From Macrolepiota albuminosa (taxonomy: Eukaryota > Basidiomycota > Agaricomycetes > Agaricales > Agaricaceae), in the NCBI GenBank assembly GCA_027475525.1, contig JAMWFC010000062.1:62001-126000 (forward strand): a DNA stretch of 64,000 nt, read 5' to 3'. Position numbers and translations under genes: made by a program. Shown one piece after another: positions 57,454-64,000 of the stretch (the stretch's first letter is position 1; each line of letters begins with the position of its first letter). The notes under the pieces are model-generated. The model was not told the origin of the DNA, searched no databases, and was given only the letters and a program-made list of their open reading frames with translations.

Positions 57454-60400
57454 TTAAACGATGACCTCATCGTCCTTCAAATCTCGTCCTAACCAGCTTA
57501 ACCATTCGACATTGAGGTAAACAAGCGACGACGTTTGATCTTCAAGGAAGTCTTCAATTGACTTGCCTTCGAATATTCCCGACAAGTTACGAAGCAATGA
57601 AGTGCCTACCGCCCCTCCCTGCTGCCGTCTGTCCCTTGCCCTCTCCATTTTCCCAGTCGTCTTTACAGTTTGGAATTCCTCTCTAAAATAGAAAATTTTG
57701 ATCCTGGAAGCCGCCACTGATTCTTGTTTGACCGTCCCATCAAGTTCTCTGAGTTGGTATGTCGTGTCCTTGAGTTTTCGATGAATTACGAAAGGGCCCG
57801 ACCATCTTAGCGCGAATTTATGCCCCTTCTGCCCCTCAATCCAAGTCTCGTGTACGAGCACCCAAGTTCCTTCCGTAAAATCGCCGTCTGACAACCGCTG
57901 CTTGTACTTCTCATAGAATGCGTCGACGGATCTCTTTCTTGCCTCCTTTTGACGTTCCAACGCAATCACCAATTTTTCATCCCTCCTGACCAACTGCTTC
58001 ATCCGAACCGCTAGTAAGTCTTCTGTCGACCGGACCTGGTCCCAATCCAATGCTTCCCACGTTACATCTGCCATGTCGAAGGCGAAAAACGGTTGTCGAC
58101 CGTACAGCAAATAATACGGGGTGTGACCCGTCATCCTCGAAGCAGTCGTCCTCATTGCCAACAGTCCTGCCTCCACGAACAACGGCCACTTATTCGAGTC
58201 TCGTCCACATGCTTTAAGAATTGAGTCGCACAAAGTCTTATGACCTCTCTCCGCTATCCCGTTCCCCTCAGGATGGTACGGAGAGGACACGATAACCGTG
58301 ACTCCATACTGCCTGTAAACGTACTCCGTGGCCCCCAAAAATTCCTTCCCTCCGTCGGTGATAAAGACTGGAATGTGGCCAAACCTGCAAATTATATCCT
58401 CATACATGAACTTTCCCCACGCCATTGAATTCACCTTCCTTGAGGCTCGAGCCTCGGGCCATCCAATCGCCGGTTCCATCCCTTGTAATAAATACTTCTT
58501 CCCTCCTAATCCATCACCCATATGAACTGTGTCGAGACAAAAATAACGAAGCACAGCAGCGCTCCACGTCGGTGAAAAGGCCACTTTAGGTCTGGTTTTC
58601 GATCGAAGCTGACAAATGTTACACGAGCGTACGAAGTACGCAACGTCATCGTACAAGTTCGGCCAGTAAAACCTGTCGCTCAACGTTTTATACGTTGCGT
58701 CCCGCCCCCGGTGACCCACGTCGTTATGAGCCTCTGCTAGTAGTTCATCACGCCTCGATCTTCTCTCCACCACCAGTCTCGGTTGCCTTCCCTTGGTTGG
58801 AGCAAGCCACAGCTTCTTCTCGTATAAAAAGAACCTCTTTGCATTCTTAATGAACCGCCGTCGATCTTCTTCCGCCCTCAATCCTTCTGGAATCAAAAAG
58901 GTCTCCAAGTATTTTCTGATGTCCTCCCATATACCTTCTGGTTCTTCGTCTTTCAACCCAAACTTATGCTTCGCGCATCGCACCTCCCCGTCATCCTCTT
59001 CTCCTCGGGACATTTCCCACCCATAACGTACGACTTCCAATTCAATCGTTTCTCCTTCCCACTCCACCTTTGCCGAGTCGTACTCCCTGATCGTCCTTTT
59101 ACAGAACTCCCTCCCTATAAAAACGTACGGCGTGTCGCAACGCAATGTAGTGAACGGAAGCGCTTCCACTCCCTTCGCAGGGGTCGACAACCCGAAAATC
59201 GGCATGAACAAGGCCGTAGAACTAGTCACGAAAGTCGCGTACGGTGTCTCAGGTGTTCGACGAACGTGTTCCAGCAAGCCTCTTAAAACGGTTCCCCTCG
59301 CCTCGAAGACTCCGGCTTCGTCTTCGAACCTCTTGACCAGCATACCCTTTGGTACAGTAGCATGACACCTCTCGTGACACCTCTTGCCGGTCCCCACAAA
59401 GCGGTCCAAGAATTCCTCGGCATCCGATTCCTCCGAATCCCCCTCCTCCCTCCTTCGTCGAGACAGACCATCCGGTCCTTGATGCGATTGAGCTGGGACA
59501 TGATTCAGGGTAAAGTCGAACAACGAGATATAGAGGATCCAGCGAGTCATCGGTGCGTTTGGTAAATCGGGATTTTGTATCATCTCCACTAAAAACTTCG
59601 CGTCCACGTCCACTCGAAAAAATATTCCCCAAACCCTATGTCTCAGGTTCTTCAACGCGCGAAACAACCCATAAAGCTCACATTTAGGCTGTGAGTATCT
59701 CGATTCTGTGTCGTTGAACGTGCACGATCCGAATAACGCTGGTTTCTTCTCCTTCCCCCTGAATTGCTGAAGAATCCAACCTGCCCCGTTCTTACAAGAA
59801 TCCACCCCAATTACCACCAGCCCATGTAAGTCTTCCTTCGGCAATGGATCAATCTTCGAGTGCCTCCGCGCGTCCTCGTATTCGATCACGATGAGTACTG
59901 GAGCCGTAGTTATTAAGGCTTTGATGTTGTCCATAGCTCGAGCTTCGTCCTCGCCGAAATAGAAATCCTTGTCCGTTCCACGAGTAAGCATCGTCAGAGG
60001 TTTCACTACGAGCGAAAAGTTCTTGATCCATCTCCTTCCCACTCCAGCAGTCCCCAAAAACGACCTTACGTCTGATACGTCAAAGGGAATCCCCCACTTT
60101 TCAACCCTCGATACCAGACCACGCTCTAGGTGCCATCCGTCCTTCGAAACGACCGTTCCGACTATGTTAAGCATTGGCGTCGCTAAGATCAGTTTGTTCC
60201 CAGAAGCCGTGATTCCCGCCTCGATAAATCTGGCGAGAAATCTGTCCAGGATAGTGGCATACTCAAATATGGCTCTTCGGATTCCTGGCGCGATTTCCTC
60301 CCCGTTATACCACGATTTCGGCCCCATTATGCCCACGTCATCCACAAACCCATTTCCATTTGGTGGTTTGGCTTCCTTTTCCTCCTTGATTGTATGATCT

Positions 60401-61540
60401 ACACATTTCTGAAACTCCGGCAACGAATTGGTCGCTCCTTGTGGCAAGGTAGTTCCTCTCCTGGGCCCAAGCACGCATCCGAACGTCGTTAACGGCCTTG
60501 ATACCATGGCCAGTCTCCTCCCATCGTATCCCGCAAACAAATCGCATAGCCCGTAAACTCCCCTCCCCACAAATCCTTCTGCGAAATCGTCGACTCTGGG
60601 CGGTAAGGCCGCATCTCTAACCGTGACTTTGTTCAACTCCTGAACATCTTGCACTATTCTGATACCATTTTTCTTCGCGACTGCGAAAATCCGTGAGCGA
60701 TATGACGCCGTCGATGGTTCGAACTTCCCAGCCTGCTCCTGAGCCAGCAACGTTTCTCGGACCTGTTCCTCTATTGCCTTTGGTATACGGATCGGTTGCT
60801 GTACCCAGGGCGTATGCTCTATTACCGGAATCTCATAATCGTCGAAGTATCGAGTCGAAAAGGTCCCCCGCTCTGAATCGTCGAACGCCAGGGCCTTCTC
60901 CCTCTTTACCAACACGTGAACCAGCAAATCTAATTCCCTCGACGTCAAGAATCCTTCCGGTACTTTTTTTAAAATATTATCCAGTCTTTCACGTGAACCA
61001 GCAAATCTAATTCCCTCGACGTCAAGAATCCTTCCGGTACTTTTTTTAAAATATTATCCAGTCTTTCCCTCGTCAACTTTGTCGTCGGTACGAAGTCCGC
61101 CAACAACGGAGGGTCCTTCGGTAAGGGAGGCGGCGTTTCGATTAGCACCGGACGGAAAACCTGTCCCTCTGGATGTGGCATATAGCTGGGGACCGGCCTA
61201 AGGGAGGCGGCGTTTCGATTAGCACCGGACGGAAAACCTGTCCCTCTGGATGTGGCATATAGCTGGGGACCGGCCTGACCTTACGATCCACCAGTTTGTA
61301 CTTTGTTCGTCGTTGCAGTACGTTTGCCGACAAAATCACGTTCCCCTCCCTGACCCCATCAATTTCGAATACCCTCGAAGTCCACGGCGTCGTTCTTGGT
61401 TTGACTGGAGTTGGCGAAGCGAACGCTATTCTTTTTAAAAGTTCGTCATAACTGTCCGGCGGGTTCCTCTCGTCCCATCCTTCCCTCTCTCCCTCCCATT
61501 CCTCACCGTCTTCACTCTCCAATTCGTAACTTCCTACCAT
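57454..61540 (-). CDS. Element C Pol (RT-RNase H-integrase)
   Basis: About 1310 codons when two 77-bp duplications (60913-61066, 61122-61275) are discounted; as printed, three frames: from 61540, 61181 and 60948. RT: YGLCDLFAGYDGRRLAM (first catalytic D), LPQGATNSLPEFQ, GFVDDVGIMG (FVDD in place of YVDD). RNase H: VVIGVDSCKNGAGWILQQ, QPKCELYGLFRALKNLRH. Integrase: HNDVGHRGRDATY with CNICQ (H2C2), LDTVHMGDGLGG, FITDGGKEF, SPYHPEGNGIAERGH (DDE). A basic linker and a GPF-like SGPFVIHRKLKDTTYQL follow; no chromodomain is seen. The pol frame is also open upstream of ATG 61540 to overlap the end of gag-PR, which fits frameshift expression. Confidence 0.9.
60913..61066. repeat. 77-bp perfect tandem duplication in element C pol
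   Basis: 60913-60989 equals 60990-61066. Removing one copy joins the frame ending LTSRELDLLVHV to the one continuing LVKREKALAF. Confidence 0.95.
61122..61275. repeat. 77-bp perfect tandem duplication in element C pol
   Basis: 61122-61198 equals 61199-61275. Removing one copy joins the frames sharing MPHPEGQVFRPVLIETPPPL. Confidence 0.95.
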
Positions 61541-61611
61541 AGCATACAGACTTCTTCCAAGGCGAGGAATAGATGCAGGCTGTCGAGCAGGCCTTGGTCC
61601 TACATCCCCCG

Positions 61612-64000
61612 TCAGTTTCCCGCCTCGTCGTCTTCCGCGTCTTCCACAGTTGGATGTCGTTTACACCTATTATGTCCCAAAACTTCCAATGTCTCCTTGT
61701 TTCTTACTTCGTTCGGCGCCGTCAAAGGTACCGATAACGTCGCCCGGTCTCCCTGATACCCTTCTTGCCATACTCTCATAGTCATTCCCCCTGTCCTGTC
61801 GTATTGTATGCACGCCGTGTACCATTGTAACCATGGTTGACCGAGAATTACGTCTCCTGATCCTTCAGATCCCCTCACCGCCCCATTTACGAAGAAATGG
61901 TGATCGAACGCATGTCCACCTATCCTAACCAATACGTCTCTAGCACACCCCTTCAACCTGACCGGGTCTCCATGTATTCCTTTTAACGACCATCTTGTGC
62001 CGTCCAAGTCCAGAGATAACTGAGTTTTCTCGTATAAATACCCAGGGCATAAGTTCAATTCGGATCCAGTGTCCACCATAAAGACCGTTTTTACTCCTCC
62101 GAACGTTCCTTCAAACTTTCCTGTTACCATAGCGAACAGCGGTACCGGCCGTTTGTGAAGTTTAACGGCAGACGCATATCTTACTTCGATCGCTTCTCCA
62201 GTAATTGCTTCCGCGTCGAACTCCACATGCACCTTCGACCCTTCATATTCCTCTTCCTCTCCCTCTTCCTCACGGACTCCTTCCGTCCTCAGCTCTGCAC
62301 ATCCACAAGGACACATGTCCTCGTCAAATTGCTCCACCTTATTGGCCACGACCATCTTATCCATATACTCTCGGCGAGTTCTCGTCATAGCCGCCATTCG
62401 CTTCTGGAACTCCGGGGAACATCCCAAAAACTGTCCGACGGTCATCGTAACCATGGTCTCGTCCAGCAACTTTGCCTCGACCGCATCCATATCCACTTTT
62501 TCCTGGACCGTAGACGTGAAATGATACGTCGAATGCCCTTTCCCCCCGCCATCCATTCTTTCCTTCTTTTCCGGACCAGTTCTCGTATTCTGCGTAGGAG
62601 GAGGTGGGTGATGTGGTACCCTAGATTCGTGTGGTTTGGGTGCAGTCGACTTTTTCCCCCCTTCCGCTTCCGCCCCCTTCTTCTCAACCTCTCGCTGCTG
62701 CTCTTTCGTCAGCCGCGGCTCCTTTGTTGTACTAGGATTATTAGCCTTGGCAGGGATTTTAATCGTAGGGGTTCGTGCTCTTTCGTCAGCCGCGGCTCCT
62801 TTGTTGTACTAGGATTATTAGCCTTGGCAGGGATTTTAATCGTAGGAGTTCGCTTCGTCGGATCGTGTCGCACGTCGTCCTTTTGAGTCCGAATTGCAGG
62901 GCTCGCCGCGACTCTCCACGCGGGCGTTGACTCAACCATCGCTACCCCAAACGCTTCTCTTGTCAACACATCCCTGCCATCCAACTGTAGTTCCGCCAGA
63001 CTCGTCGAGACCATATGCGGAGGGACGTCTCTCTTTTCGACCATCTTCCCTTTTGTTTCGGCTCTCCTTATTCTCATGTCCCGAATCTTTTGTGCTACGC
63101 CCCCTACTTCTCTCGTTGGTGGCGGCAACTCCTCCCCACCTATTAACACCAAACGCCCACGCTTGTCGTATCGAATCAATTCTTCTTCGAGGAGCTTGTG
63201 TGTCTGAGGGCAATTATTGTACCCAAAGTCGTGTTCCTCTGGGCACCTGCACCCTCCCATCGCACACCTCTGACCTGTCGACCGTCCCGTCGAATTCCCG
63301 CTCAACATGTTACTTTGCGCTCTAAACCCCTCGACCATAGCAATTTTTAATTGTTCCATACTTTTCTGAATCTCCTCCATCCCTCCATTATTCGCAGGTA
63401 TCACTTTGACCGACGGTTCCGGTCCGTTCGTTCTCGAAGTTTTCTTCTTCTTCCTTTTCTCAGCTCTCCACCCTCTTTTCTCCGACTCGTCGTCCGTTCC
63501 ATCCGATTCCTCCCCACTTTCCGGCATCACAATCGGGGCTCGTACGTTATTGATATTTAGAACGTTAAACTCCGCTAGTAACCATTTCATTTGGTTTTCG
63601 ATCGTCGGCGGGTTCGTTGTCGTCTCATTCTCCGTTGGAACTTTCCTACTGATCCTCTGTCTTAATTCATCCAGGATCCCTCGATAAAAGCACCAGTTCA
63701 AGTCGTGTTCCGTAATACGTCGTGGCGCTTGCGTCAATGGAACCGATAGCCTTTTAAACTGCCTGTAATATTCTCCCACCTCGTGTTTCGACGTTATGCT
63801 CCCTTCCATCCCATGCTTCGTCGTCCAAGCCCAAAACGATTCCAAATTTACCACCGGCTCCGATTCATTCATCCCATACAAGTCAATCAACAACACCCTC
63901 AACGCCACCCAATCATCCGTTCCCAATTCCGGCATATTCTCAATCACCCTCTTTACCTTCCTCGAACAGTAGCGAAGCACATAACCAGGGAGTTGTGAAT
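61612..64000 (-). CDS. Element C Gag-protease, N-terminus outside window
   Basis: Open to the right edge with no start needed inside the window; about 770 codons visible once the 77-bp duplication at 62700-62853 is discounted. Gag part: WVALRVLLIDLYGMNESEPV, VGEYYRQFKRLSVPLTQAPR. An unusual knuckle, CRCPEEHDFGYNNC (C-x-C-x3-H-x6-C), lies near 63200-63255. A basic, K/R-rich linker follows. Protease near 62080: VKTVFMVDTGSELNLCPGYL with DTG, then GDVILGQPWLQWYTACIQYD near 61840. Ends AEDDEAGN-stop at 61612, in a -1 relation to pol. Confidence 0.88.
61615..61621 (-). promoter_or_regulatory. Predicted -1 frameshift site G GGA AAC at gag-PR stop
   Basis: Gag-PR ends GCG GGA AAC TGA. GGGAAAC is a canonical slippery heptamer and abuts the stop. 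A -1 slip continues CTG ACG GGG GAT into the open pol frame (LTGDVGPRPARQ). A hairpin GGCCTG/CAGCC lies about 25 nt downstream. Confidence 0.7.
62700..62853. repeat. 77-bp-period tandem duplication in element C gag
   Basis: 62700-62776 and 62777-62853 match except for two bases. Removing one copy restores a single gag-PR frame. Confidence 0.9.

Larger units (their letters stand above)
56425..64000 (-). mobile_element. Ty3/Gypsy element C, young, runs off the right edge
   Basis: Gag-protease and RT-RNase H-integrase on the - strand, no chromodomain. CpG-rich and free of nonsense codons. The only frame breaks are three 77-bp duplications; without them gag-PR and pol are each one open frame. 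It lies about 70 bp beyond the MATE 2 gene. Confidence 0.85.

Noticed and set aside
1..64000. CRISPR array, prokaryotic operon or prophage
   Set aside because: No regular spacer arrays or bacterial gene layout; introns and fungal transposons show a eukaryote.

Overview
This window looks like nuclear DNA of a filamentous basidiomycete, probably an agaricomycete. The signs are introns of about 50 nt, a fungal GRGGAGN-motif (DUF3602-type) gene, MATE transporters with many short exons, chromodomain Ty3/Gypsy elements, a KDZ (Kyakuja-Dileera-Zisupton) transposase, and old repeats that have lost CpG to TpG/CpA. Most of the window is a nested retrotransposon island set between normal host sequence.

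Layout. 1-2469: host DNA with the 3' exons of a GRGGAGN protein gene. 2470-20220: Gypsy family A copy 1 (A1, + strand; 227/226-bp LTRs; TSD ATAGG), with gag-pol in one frame, a C-terminal chromodomain and a large extra ORF between integrase and the 3' LTR. Its gag is split by Gypsy family B copy 1 (B1, - strand, 3841-10412, 519-bp LTRs, TSD CATGA). 20221-39727: a scrambled, CpG-poor pile. It holds a MITE-like element, B relics, B solo LTRs, a Copia fragment, family A copy 2 (A2, - strand) containing full-length B copy 2 (B2, + strand, 24131-30892, TSD GTTGG), an 812-bp solo LTR (D), B copy 3 (B3, - strand) containing a young Copia-type solo LTR, and a 1.05-kb inverted duplication. 39728-43960: truncated KDZ transposase followed by degraded ORFs, one with a 16-residue acidic repeat. 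44100-46060: tRNA-like repeats and degenerate minisatellite. 47250-49540: decayed pogo-like DDE transposase. 50685-56356: two divergent paralogous MATE transporter genes, the main host genes. 56.4-64.0 kb: a young, CpG-rich Gypsy element (C, - strand) running off the window.

Family B has the marks of a Tf1/sushi-type chromovirus. An 11-nt primer-binding site after the 5' LTR is exactly complementary to an 11-mer inside its own LTR, which suggests self-priming. Canonical -1 slippery heptamers sit at the gag stop of family B (GGGTTTT) and of element C (GGGAAAC). Nine tandem duplications have a period of exactly 77 bp, in unrelated TE sequences. Removing them restores reading frames and LTR lengths, so they are most likely unmerged k-mer overlaps from a k=77 de Bruijn assembly rather than biology. 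Most apparent frame breaks in element C come from them.
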